A program made the translations under genes and the position numbers. This document shows positions 1-6,116 of a DNA stretch of 6,116 bases, in pieces. Source of the DNA: Deltaproteobacteria bacterium (GTDB lineage Bacteria > Desulfobacterota > Desulfobacteria > Desulfobacterales > ETH-SRB1). The stretch covers positions 1-6,116 of the forward strand of contig DAOURZ010000092.1 in assembly GCA_030627475.1 (NCBI GenBank), read 5' to 3'. The notes under the pieces are model-generated. The model was not told the origin of the DNA. It was given only the letters and a program-made list of their open reading frames with translations, and did no database searches. The first letter of the stretch is position 1. Each line of letters starts with the position of its first letter.

Positions 1-261
1 AAAGAAACAAAAAAAATATTTGGTAGACAATTTTCTAAAAAACTACCTACAAACATCCAAGCAAATGCACGGCAAAAATTGGTTATTTTAGATTCTGCAA
101 CAACTATAAATGATTTAAGAATTCCTCCAGGCAACAGGCTTGAGGAATTAAAAGATGATCGTAAGGGGCAACATAGCATTCGTATTAATGGGCAATGGCG
201 TATTTGTTTTGAATGGAAAAACGGAAACACATTTAATGTCAAAATAGTTGATTACCATTAA
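1..261 (+). CDS. higB: HigB-type toxin of a type II toxin-antitoxin system (5' end outside window)
   Basis: Reading frame 1 is open from the first base to the TAA at 259-261, giving 86 visible residues. HigB toxins of this type are about 92 residues long, so only some six or seven N-terminal residues are missing. A TTG at 79 is in frame but is not the likely start, because the 26 codons before it already match the family (KLPTNIQ followed by RQKL). Family hallmarks are visible: PPGNRLEELKDDRKGQ near residues 43-58, then SIRINGQWRICF and the C-terminal VDYH. HigB proteins are RelE-fold, ribosome-dependent mRNA endonucleases neutralised by HigA. The toxin-before-antitoxin order fits the higA gene that follows. 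A TAAGGAG sequence spans the stop codon (259-265) and would be a good Shine-Dalgarno for a closely following gene, but no start codon lies at the right distance. The family call is firm; activity cannot be judged without the N-terminus. Confidence 0.92.
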   Translation, partial: KETKKIFGRQFSKKLPTNIQANARQKLVILDSATTINDLRIPPGNRLEELKDDRKGQHSIRINGQWRICFEWKNGNTFNVKIVDYH

Positions 262-286
262 GGAGCCAGACAGGCTTAAGTTTTCG

Positions 287-357
287 TAACCTATTGAAAT
301 CATTAATAGCGACAAAATCGAAGCAAGATTTTTGAAACCAATGATTTCAATGGGTTA
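287..357. repeat. Long inverted repeat between higB and higA (18-base arms, 35-base loop)
   Basis: The left arm at 287-304 (TAACCTATTGAAATCATT) is the reverse complement of the right arm at 340-357 (AATGATTTCAATGGGTTA). All positions pair except 292/352, which would be a T-G wobble. A smaller nested stem lies in the loop: AAAATC at 314-319 with GATTTT at 327-332. As RNA this would form a stable hairpin in the higB-higA message, with no U-run after it, so it is not a classic terminator. It could be a small non-autonomous element (MITE- or REP-like) with terminal inverted repeats, an operator, or an RNA processing site. The repeat is seen directly; its nature is inference. The remainder of the 262-401 gap shows no ORF and no convincing promoter. 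Confidence 0.85.
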
Positions 358-401
358 GATGACACTTTATCTTTAGATACAGGCAGGAATATTACATAAA
401 A

Positions 402-704
402 ATGAAAACTCAAAAATTACCTCCTATTCATCCTGGCAAGATACTATTAGAAGAATTTCTGGAGCCAATGGGAATAACCCAATATCGCTTGGCAAAGGAC
501 ACTTCTGTTCCACCTATAAGAATTAATGAAATAGTTCATCAAAAAAGATCAATTACAGCTGACACAGCCTTGCGCCTTGGAGTCTTCTTCAATATGACCC
601 CCCACTTTTGGATGAACCTCCAAAGTCGGTATGAATTAGAGAAAGCAGAAGACCTCTTAAAAGATAAGCTTAAAGACGAAGTACATAGATACAAAACTGC
701 CTAA
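402..704 (+). CDS. higA: HigA-type antitoxin, XRE-family helix-turn-helix protein
   Basis: This 100-residue protein opens with the HigA signature HPGKILLEEFLEPMGITQYRLA (residues 10-31, with I14 to L20 and Q27 to L30 as family positions). The helix-turn-helix covers about residues 25-52, and the C-terminal part carries FWMNLQSRYEL (69-79), also typical of HigA. The family binds and inhibits HigB and represses its own operon through the DNA-binding domain. The ATG at 402 is the only reasonable start, because an in-frame TGA lies at 360-362 and there is no other start codon between. Its ribosome binding site is poor: AGGA at 385-388 lies 13 bases upstream. The 140-base distance from higB is unusually long for a pair that is normally nearly contiguous, and it is filled by the inverted repeat. 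No terminator is visible between this gene and carA, so read-through into carA is possible. Confidence 0.93.
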   Translation: MKTQKLPPIHPGKILLEEFLEPMGITQYRLAKDTSVPPIRINEIVHQKRSITADTALRLGVFFNMTPHFWMNLQSRYELEKAEDLLKDKLKDEVHRYKTA

Positions 705-740
705 GGAACGTCAGTCATAGAAAACAAACCCATAGAGTAA

Positions 741-776
741 CCTTGAACCCGGAACCTTTGAACTTTGAACCCTGAA
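741..776. repeat. Degenerate 7-base tandem repeat just upstream of carA
   Basis: Five consecutive units can be laid out as CCTTGAA (741-747), CCCGGAA (748-754), CCTTTGAA with one extra T (755-762), CTTTGAA (763-769) and CCCTGAA (770-776), for a consensus near CCTTGAA. The array ends 8 bases before the carA ATG and therefore occupies the place where the Shine-Dalgarno sequence should be. It could be a heptameric repeat of the kind scattered through some genomes, or a row of protein- or RNA-binding sites. The periodicity is seen directly; a function is not evident. The rest of the 705-784 spacer shows no clear promoter or terminator. Confidence 0.75.
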
Positions 777-784
777 CTTATAAT

Positions 785-1960
785 ATGAAAGCAATAATAG
801 CACTTGAAGATGGACGCACATTTGCCTGCCACAGTTTTACCGGCCATGGAGAAGCCTGGGGAGAAATCGTATTTAATACAAGCATGACAGGATATCAGGA
901 AGTATTGACAGATCCTTCATACAAGGGACAAATGGTAACAATGACATATCCCCTTATCGGCAATTACGGTATCAATCCTGAAGATATTGAGTCTGACAGT
1001 ATACAGGTTTCCGCTTTTCTGGTAAAAGAATATCAGAATTTTCCGAGCAACTTCAGATCAACTTCCACCCTTGCAGATTATCTGAAAGCCCAAGAGATAC
1101 TGGGCATTGAACAATTTGATACACGCGCGCTTACAAGGCATATCCGAAAAGCCGGCGCCATGCGTGCATTCATAACAACCAGAGACATCGACCCTGCTTC
1201 CTGTGTAAAACGTGCAATGGAAAGTCCAGGCATGGCCGGGCAGGATCTTGTAAAAGAAGTAACAACAAAAACTCCTTATTTCTGGAGAAAAGAAAAGCCA
1301 TTTTATATCGGCAATAATGTTCCGCTAAATAAAAATATCTGGAAATACAGCAAAAGCAAGCATTCTGTTGTCGCTTTTGACTTCGGGATAAAATACAATA
1401 TATTACGATGTCTTGAATATGCCGGTTTTGAAATTCTAATTGTTCCGGCTGCAACCAGCGCTGAAACCATAAAACTTATTGAGCCGGACGGGATCTTTCT
1501 TTCAAACGGCCCTGGTGATCCGGAACCTGTTTCATACGCAATAGATACCATCAGACGCCTTCTGTCATATCGTCCGATATTCGGTATTTGTCTTGGGCAT
1601 CAGTTACTTGCGTTGGCATTGGGTGCAAAAACTTTTAAGTTAAAATTCGGACATCGAGGCTCAAACCAGCCAGTTAAAAATCTTTTAACGGAAAGAGTTG
1701 AAATAACATCTCAAAACCATGGATTTGCTGTAGATACAGACAGCCTGAATAAAAATGATATTAAAATAACCCACATAAACCTGAACGATAATACCCTTGA
1801 AGGGTTCAGACATCGTGAACTGCCGATTTTTGCCGTCCAGTACCATCCTGAGGCATCTCCCGGTCCGCATGATGCAAGGTATCTATTTGATGATTTCGCT
1901 AAAATGATAAGACTAAAATGCCAAAAGATGGCGGATCAAACCTACATGGAGGCCAGATAA
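785..1960 (+). CDS. carA: Carbamoyl phosphate synthetase small (glutaminase) subunit
   Basis: CarA hydrolyses glutamine and passes the ammonia through a tunnel to CarB, where carbamoyl phosphate is made for pyrimidine and arginine synthesis; it acts in the cytoplasm as part of the CarAB complex. The 391 residues show the CarA N-terminal domain (FNTSMTGYQEVLTDPSYKGQ at 30-49, then TYPLIGNYG at 54-62 and FDTRALTRHIR at 111-121). A class I glutamine amidotransferase domain starts near residue 193. The nucleophile is Cys269 in GICLGHQ, the SNGPGDP loop is at 240-246, and His354 and Glu356 in QYHPEASPGPHD complete the triad. The length is slightly above the usual 375-382, the surplus being the tail after about residue 376. 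The ATG at 785 matches the family N-terminus, although no Shine-Dalgarno is visible before it. The stop (1958-1960) overlaps the next start as TAATG, and the last codons contain that gene's ribosome binding site. Confidence 0.98.
   Translation: MKAIIALEDGRTFACHSFTGHGEAWGEIVFNTSMTGYQEVLTDPSYKGQMVTMTYPLIGNYGINPEDIESDSIQVSAFLVKEYQNFPSNFRSTSTLADYLKAQEILGIEQFDTRALTRHIRKAGAMRAFITTRDIDPASCVKRAMESPGMAGQDLVKEVTTKTPYFWRKEKPFYIGNNVPLNKNIWKYSKSKHSVVAFDFGIKYNILRCLEYAGFEILIVPAATSAETIKLIEPDGIFLSNGPGDPEPVSYAIDTIRRLLSYRPIFGICLGHQLLALALGAKTFKLKFGHRGSNQPVKNLLTERVEITSQNHGFAVDTDSLNKNDIKITHINLNDNTLEGFRHRELPIFAVQYHPEASPGPHDARYLFDDFAKMIRLKCQKMADQTYMEAR
1948..1952 (+). promoter_or_regulatory. Strong Shine-Dalgarno of the second antitoxin, inside the carA 3' end
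   Basis: GGAGG lies 7 bases before the ATG at 1960. It decides the antitoxin start: the in-frame ATG at 1918 lies deeper inside carA, has no comparable site, and would add 14 residues unlike the family. Because the site is within the last carA codons, ribosomes finishing carA can pass directly to the antitoxin. Confidence 0.85.
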
Positions 1961-2172
1961 TGGAAATACAATTTATCACTAATGCACAAGGTAATAAGAC
2001 TGCGGCAATTATCCCATTTGATGAGTGGGAACGGACAGAGAAAGCAAAAGATATTCTTGAACATGTTTACCTGTCCGGAATCATCAAAGAACGTAAAGAC
2101 AGCAAACCAACAATAAATCTTGACTACTTACTAAAAGCGGAGGGATTTACCCGTGCTGACATGGAAAGTTGA
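1960..2172 (+). CDS. Small antitoxin, Phd/YefM- or RelB-like, of a RelE/ParE-type pair
   Basis: This 70-residue protein starts at the ATG that shares its A with the carA TAA stop. The N-terminus (MEIQFITNAQGNKTAAIIPF, residues 1-20, followed by DEWE) has the beta-strand, turn, strand, IP-x-x-EWE pattern of Phd/YefM-like antitoxins, which form a DNA-binding dimer through this part. The charged C-terminal half (residues 22-70) would be the toxin-wrapping tail. It is paired with the RelE/ParE toxin that begins inside its own 3' end (20-base overlap), the usual antitoxin-first arrangement. The family normally represses its own promoter, but no upstream promoter is evident here: the gene starts inside the carA stop codon, so it is probably expressed from the car transcript, perhaps with an internal promoter in carA. 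Role as antitoxin is well supported by context; the exact antitoxin family is less certain. Confidence 0.82.
   Translation: MEIQFITNAQGNKTAAIIPFDEWERTEKAKDILEHVYLSGIIKERKDSKPTINLDYLLKAEGFTRADMES
2139..2144 (+). promoter_or_regulatory. Strong Shine-Dalgarno of the RelE/ParE toxin, inside the antitoxin gene
   Basis: GGAGGG lies 8 bases before the GTG at 2153 and supports that non-ATG start. It is one of the two strongest ribosome binding sites in the window. Confidence 0.8.
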
Positions 2173-2464
2173 ACTGATTCCAGAGGCACAGGCGGACTTT
2201 AACAGGCTTGATGGCAGTGTAAAAAAACGAATCTTGAAACAACTTGTCAAGCTGGAACAGAATCCAAAGTACGGCGATCCGCTGGGAAACAAAGCAGGCA
2301 TAAATCTTGAAGGTTACTTCAAACTGTATGCTGATAAAAAACGAATTAGAATTATTTATGAAATAATTGACCATATTATCAAGATTATTGCGATTGACAA
2401 GAGAAAAAATATGGAAGTTTATCGCGTAGCTCTGAAAAGAATTCTATCAATGGAATTAAATTGA
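2153..2464 (+). CDS. RelE/ParE-family toxin located between carA and carB
   Basis: The 103-residue protein begins at GTG 2153 (LTWKVELIPEAQADFNRLD) and has the RelE/ParE-family course. An amphipathic helical hairpin spans about residues 11-36 (EAQADFNRLDGSVKKRIL, KQLVKLEQNP). The GDPLGNKAGINLEGYFKLYA stretch (41-60) follows, then the strand pair KKRIRIIYEI (62-71) and IIKIIAIDKRKNMEVYRVALKR (75-96). Arg64, Arg66, Tyr69, Arg84 and Tyr90 sit where RelE-type mRNases carry basic and tyrosine residues. Family members either cleave mRNA on the ribosome (RelE) or poison gyrase (ParE); the sequence alone does not decide, although RelE-like cleavage seems likelier. It overlaps the antitoxin by 20 bases. 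carB begins 24 bases after its stop, in the same reading frame. The protein looks intact. Confidence 0.9.
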   Translation: MLTWKVELIPEAQADFNRLDGSVKKRILKQLVKLEQNPKYGDPLGNKAGINLEGYFKLYADKKRIRIIYEIIDHIIKIIAIDKRKNMEVYRVALKRILSMELN

Positions 2465-2488
2465 CCAAAAAAAATCTTTGATAAAATA

Positions 2489-5400
2489 ATGCCAAAACGC
2501 ACGGACATAAACAAAATCCTGATAATTGGCGCAGGTCCCATTATAATCAGTCAGGCATGCGAGTTTGACTATTCTGGTACCCAGGCGTGCAAGGCTCTGC
2601 GAGAAGAAGGATATAAGGTAGTTCTCGTCAACAGCAATCCGGCAACAATCATGACTGACCCTGAAATGGCAGATCGAACCTATATTGAGCCTGTTACACC
2701 TGAAATGGTTGCGGCAATAATAGAAAAAGAGCGTCCCTGTGCCTTGCTGCCCACTCTGGGCGGCCAGACAGGGCTTAACACTGCTATACAGGTTGCAAAA
2801 ACAGGTGTCCTTGAAAAATTCGGCGTAGAAATGATCGGGGCCTCAATTAAAGCTATAAATAAAGCTGAAGACAGGGACCTTTTCCGAAAAGCCATGAATA
2901 AAATAGGCTTGCGCATACCTGAAAGCGGTATTGCAACAAATATGGAAGATGCCCGGAATATTGCTGCTGATATCGGGTTCCCCATAATTGTACGCCCAAG
3001 CTTTACTCTTGGCGGAACAGGCGGCGGTGCAGCCTATAACCCCGAAGACCTGGAAAAATACGCCAAGGCTGGCCTGGATGCAAGTTTGATCGGACAGATT
3101 ATGCTTGAGGAATCTGTTCTGGGCTGGAAGGAATATGAACTGGAGGTCATGAGGGACAATAAAGACAATGTAGTTATTGTCTGCTCCATTGAAAACATGG
3201 ACCCAATGGGCATACACACGGGCGACAGCATTACGGTTGCACCTGCTCAAACTCTCAGCGATAAAGAATATCAGAAAATGAGAGACGCCTCTATTGCGAT
3301 AATGAGAGAAATCGGTGTGGATACCGGTGGTTCAAACGTCCAGTTTGCTATTAATCCTGAAAACGGCGATATGATAATAGTAGAGATGAATCCAAGGGTA
3401 TCACGAAGCTCAGCCCTTGCTTCCAAGGCTACCGGCTTTCCGATTGCCAAAATAGCAGCAAAACTTGCTGTGGGATATACACTTGATGAAATCCCAAACG
3501 ATATAACAGGGGAAACTCTTGCATCATTCGAACCTGCCCTTGATTACTGTGTTGTCAAAATTCCTCGCTGGACATTTGAAAAATTTCCGGAAACTCAAGA
3601 TTATCTTACTACATCCATGAAATCGGTCGGCGAAACAATGGCAATTGGAAGAACCTTTAAAGAAGCTCTTCAAAAAGGGCTGAGATCTCTTGAAATCGGC
3701 AGACATGGTCTTGGAGCGGATGGAAATGATTTCTCCGACCGGCAAGGAAAACCACCGTCTTTATCTGAAATCGAACAAAAGCTTGCAACACCGAATTCAT
3801 TGAGAATCTTTTATCTTCGCCACGCATTTTTAAACAAGATGTCAATTCAATACATTAATGAATTAACCGATATTGACCCATGGTTTTTATATCAGATCAA
3901 ACAGATAGTAGAATTCGAACAAAATATTTGTAAATTCAAGGGCACTGATCTGCCGGTACTTCTTTTAGAACAGGCAAAATCCCTGGGATTTTCAGATATT
4001 CAGATCGCATATCTCACAGGCACCAGTGAAAACAGTATAAAGCAGTATCGGAATTTACATAATATAAATCCGGTTTACAAACTGGTTGATACCTGTGCTG
4101 CTGAATTCAAGGCTGCTACCCCATATTTTTATTCAACATATGAAACGGAAAACGAAGCCAGAGTTTCAGACAGAAAAAAGGTTATGATCCTTGGTGGAGG
4201 CCCGAACAGAATCGGCCAGGGAATTGAGTTTGATTACTGCTGCGTCCATGCTTCATTTGCGCTTAAAGAAGAAGGCATTGAAAGCATAATGGTAAACAGT
4301 AACCCTGAAACCGTCAGCACTGACTATGACACGTCTGACAAGCTTTATTTTGAACCGCTTACAAAAGAGGATGTTCTCCATATCGTAGAAACGGAAAAGC
4401 CTATGGGTGTCATTGTCCAGTTTGGGGGCCAGACACCGCTTAATCTTTCTGCGTCTTTATTCGAGGCTGGTGTTCCAATTCTCGGCACACAGCCGGAAAG
4501 CATTGACCGTGCTGAAGACCGCAAACTTTTTCAGGCAATGTTAAAAAAACTGAACCTGGTCCAACCGCAAAACAATACTGCAATTACAATAGAAGACGCA
4601 ATAAAAGCGGCAGAAAAGATAGGGTATCCCGTAATTGTACGACCTTCCTATGTACTTGGAGGAAGGGCAATGAAAATAGTATATGATCGCGGTGAACTTG
4701 AAACTTTTACAAGGCTTGCAATCATTGCATCTCCTGAACATCCGGTACTTATTGATAAATTTTTGGAAGATGCTGTGGAAGTTGATGTAGATGCTATCTC
4801 AGATGGAAAGACAACTATAATCGGCGGTATTATGGAGCATATAGAAGAAGCAGGCATACATTCAGGCGATTCGGCATGTGTTCTCCCTCCTCACAGCCTT
4901 AACTCTCAAACTCTCAATGAGATCAGGAACGCTACAATAGCCATGGCATCAGAGTTAAATGTTGTTGGGCTGATGAATGTTCAGTATGCAATCAAGGATA
5001 ATCAACTGTTTGTTCTGGAAGTTAATCCCAGGGCTTCAAGGACAATTCCTTTTGTCAGCAAGGCAACCGGTATTCCCCTTGCAAAACTGGCCACAAAAGT
5101 AATGCTTGGCAGAACTTTAAAAGACCTGGGACTCACTTCTGAAAAAATTCCTTTACATGTTGCAGTTAAAGAAGCTGTTATGCCTTTTTCCAGGCTGCCG
5201 GATGTTGACACACTTCTTGGGCCGGAAATGAAATCAACCGGAGAAGTAATGGGAATAAATTCGAATTTTGGCCATGCTTATGCAAAAGCCCAGCTCGGTG
5301 CCGGATACAACCTGCCGACTTCGGGAATGGTCTTTATAAGCGTAAAAAACCATGACAAAACAGCGGCACTTGATGTTGCATCCCAATTTCATGAAATGGG

Positions 5401-5716
5401 TTTCAAGATTATGGCAACACGTGGAACTTCCATCTTTTTAGAAAACCATAACATACCGAATATTATAGTAAACAAGCTTTCACGGGGACGCCCGCATGTC
5501 ATAGATTCAATCAAGAACAATAAAGTTCATCTGATCATAAATACCGGCTCAGGTGGGGAAACAAAACACGATGGATATCATATAAGACGCGCCGCCATTA
5601 AATTTAATATCCCGTATACAACAACCATAGCCGGAGCAAATGCAATATGTAAAGGTATTGCAGCGCTTACTCGAAAAAAACTTTCCGTAAAATGTATTCA
5701 GGAATATATTCGATGA
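2489..5716 (+). CDS. carB: Carbamoyl phosphate synthetase large subunit
   Basis: CarB makes carbamoyl phosphate from bicarbonate, ammonia supplied by CarA, and two ATP. At 1075 residues it is full length (E. coli 1073). The N-terminal half (about 1-400) is the carboxyphosphate synthetase with Arg129, Arg169, Glu215, Gln285, Glu299 and Asn301 at E. coli-like positions. An oligomerisation region follows (about 403-555). The second ATP-grasp half (about 556-938) is the carbamate kinase part, with Arg718, Glu764, Gln832, Glu844 and Asn846, shifted by three from E. coli. The C-terminal MGS-fold allosteric domain (about 940-1075) carries [16 protein letters not shown] and HIRRAA, suggesting nucleotide and possibly ornithine control. 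Residue 21 is Ser in GAGPIIISQ where Gly is usual. The MPKRTDI start matches the family. No Shine-Dalgarno is visible, and the gene follows the toxin by 24 bases, so coupling or a leader-independent start is likely. The stop overlaps purF as ATGA. Confidence 0.99.
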   Translation: MPKRTDINKILIIGAGPIIISQACEFDYSGTQACKALREEGYKVVLVNSNPATIMTDPEMADRTYIEPVTPEMVAAIIEKERPCALLPTLGGQTGLNTAIQVAKTGVLEKFGVEMIGASIKAINKAEDRDLFRKAMNKIGLRIPESGIATNMEDARNIAADIGFPIIVRPSFTLGGTGGGAAYNPEDLEKYAKAGLDASLIGQIMLEESVLGWKEYELEVMRDNKDNVVIVCSIENMDPMGIHTGDSITVAPAQTLSDKEYQKMRDASIAIMREIGVDTGGSNVQFAINPENGDMIIVEMNPRVSRSSALASKATGFPIAKIAAKLAVGYTLDEIPNDITGETLASFEPALDYCVVKIPRWTFEKFPETQDYLTTSMKSVGETMAIGRTFKEALQKGLRSLEIGRHGLGADGNDFSDRQGKPPSLSEIEQKLATPNSLRIFYLRHAFLNKMSIQYINELTDIDPWFLYQIKQIVEFEQNICKFKGTDLPVLLLEQAKSLGFSDIQIAYLTGTSENSIKQYRNLHNINPVYKLVDTCAAEFKAATPYFYSTYETENEARVSDRKKVMILGGGPNRIGQGIEFDYCCVHASFALKEEGIESIMVNSNPETVSTDYDTSDKLYFEPLTKEDVLHIVETEKPMGVIVQFGGQTPLNLSASLFEAGVPILGTQPESIDRAEDRKLFQAMLKKLNLVQPQNNTAITIEDAIKAAEKIGYPVIVRPSYVLGGRAMKIVYDRGELETFTRLAIIASPEHPVLIDKFLEDAVEVDVDAISDGKTTIIGGIMEHIEEAGIHSGDSACVLPPHSLNSQTLNEIRNATIAMASELNVVGLMNVQYAIKDNQLFVLEVNPRASRTIPFVSKATGIPLAKLATKVMLGRTLKDLGLTSEKIPLHVAVKEAVMPFSRLPDVDTLLGPEMKSTGEVMGINSNFGHAYAKAQLGAGYNLPTSGMVFISVKNHDKTAALDVASQFHEMGFKIMATRGTSIFLENHNIPNIIVNKLSRGRPHVIDSIKNNKVHLIINTGSGGETKHDGYHIRRAAIKFNIPYTTTIAGANAICKGIAALTRKKLSVKCIQEYIR

Positions 5717-6116
5717 ATTTGTTAAATAAACCACGAGAGGCTTGCGGAATATTTGGGATGTATGACCAGCCTGAAGCTGCAAAACTCTGTTATTTTGGCT
5801 TGTATGCTCTTCAGCACAGAGGGCAGGAAAGCGCCGGCATAGCTGTTGCAAATAATAATTATAATGGCAATGAGATTGCGTTGCATAAAGGCATGGGCCT
5901 TGTACCCGATGTTTTTGAAATAGATCATCTAAAAACATTAAAAGGAGGCAGCGCAATAGGGCATGTACGTTATTCCACTACTGGAAGTTCAACAATCTTA
6001 AATGCCCAGCCGTTTGTAGTCCGCCACAAAAACCAATCATATGCTGTGGCACATAACGGAAATCTTGTTAATGCGCTGCAACTGAAGGATGAGCTTGAGG
6101 AATCAGGTTCGATCTT
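5713..6116 (+). CDS. purF: Amidophosphoribosyltransferase, N-terminal glutaminase domain (3' end outside window)
   Basis: PurF makes 5-phosphoribosylamine from PRPP and glutamine, the committed step of purine synthesis. The ATG at 5713 shares the ATGA overlap with the carB stop, and a modest AGGA (5700-5703) lies 9 bases upstream. The visible 134 codons are the Ntn-hydrolase glutaminase. A ten-residue leader ([10 protein letters not shown]) precedes Cys11 in ACGIFGMYD, as in the Bacillus-type PurF whose propeptide is removed to expose the catalytic cysteine. Further family motifs are [11 protein letters not shown] (34-44), [11 protein letters not shown] (83-93), NAQPF (97-101) and AHNGNL (113-118), the Asn-Gly there serving the oxyanion hole. 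The leader and the QHRGQESAG form distinguish it from GlmS. The phosphoribosyltransferase domain and any Fe-S cysteines lie beyond the window. The overlap makes co-translation with carB likely. Confidence 0.97.
   Translation, partial: MNLLNKPREACGIFGMYDQPEAAKLCYFGLYALQHRGQESAGIAVANNNYNGNEIALHKGMGLVPDVFEIDHLKTLKGGSAIGHVRYSTTGSSTILNAQPFVVRHKNQSYAVAHNGNLVNALQLKDELEESGSI

Noticed and set aside
79..261. A 60-residue gene starting at TTG 79
   Set aside because: The frame is open to position 1 and the upstream codons match the HigB family, so this is an internal TTG of a 5'-truncated gene.
705..740. Terminator between higA and carA
   Set aside because: No stem followed by a T-run is present in this spacer.
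779..784. Perfect TATAAT directly before the carA ATG
   Set aside because: As a -10 element it would start transcription about 6-7 bases downstream, inside carA and after its start codon. The nearest TTGAAC is only 15 bases upstream of it. It is most likely chance in A/T-rich sequence.
1170..1551. Minus-strand ORFs inside carA, and similar ones throughout carB and purF
   Set aside because: Their translations show no recognisable domain, they have no ribosome binding sites, and they lie opposite strongly conserved genes, so they are shadow frames.
1918..1959. Longer antitoxin starting at ATG 1918
   Set aside because: It has no ribosome binding site, adds residues unlike antitoxin N-termini, and lies inside carA. 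ATG 1960 has GGAGG at ideal spacing.
2462..2488. Possible toxin-CarB fusion by UGA read-through
   Set aside because: Toxin and carB are in the same frame, separated by one TGA and eight sense codons. Same frame occurs one time in three, no selenocysteine-type hairpin is apparent, and the CarB N-terminus begins normally at the ATG.
4180..5300. Second half of CarB as a recent gene duplication
   Set aside because: The similarity of the two halves is the ancient internal duplication found in all CarB proteins.

Overview
The window is a chromosomal segment of moderate-to-low GC (roughly 40 % by eye). CarA, CarB and PurF resemble those of sulfate-reducer-type Desulfobacterota (former Deltaproteobacteria, Desulfobacterales-like). 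That placement rests on recalled sequence style and gene order, not on a search.

Layout, all on the + strand: (1) the end of a HigB-type toxin gene, cut off by the window start (1-261); (2) a 140-base gap containing a long 18-base-arm inverted repeat (287-357); (3) a HigA-type antitoxin gene (402-704); (4) an 80-base spacer ending in a degenerate 7-base tandem repeat (741-776); (5) carA (785-1960); (6) a second, compact toxin-antitoxin pair of Phd/RelB-like antitoxin (1960-2172) and RelE/ParE-family toxin (2153-2464); (7) carB (2489-5716); (8) the first 134 codons of purF (5713 to the window end).

The core is a biosynthetic operon. CarA and CarB are the two subunits of carbamoyl phosphate synthetase, which feeds pyrimidine and arginine synthesis. 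PurF catalyses the committed step of purine synthesis. carB and purF overlap by ATGA, so they are probably translated together. The main oddity is a complete toxin-antitoxin module between the two subunit genes of one enzyme. Its antitoxin start shares a base with the carA stop (TAATG), its ribosome binding site lies inside carA, and carB starts 24 bases after the toxin stop. With higBA just upstream, carA is bracketed by two different toxin-antitoxin modules. Both genes of the inner pair have strong Shine-Dalgarno sequences, while carA and carB have none that is recognisable.

The enzymes look intact: the CarA amidotransferase residues, the metal/ATP ligands in both CarB halves, and the PurF propeptide plus nucleophile cysteine are all present. 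I see no tRNA, rRNA, CRISPR array, insertion sequence or clear terminator. Nothing here requires a wholly new system. The most unusual features are the nested toxin-antitoxin module and the repeat structures around higA and carA.
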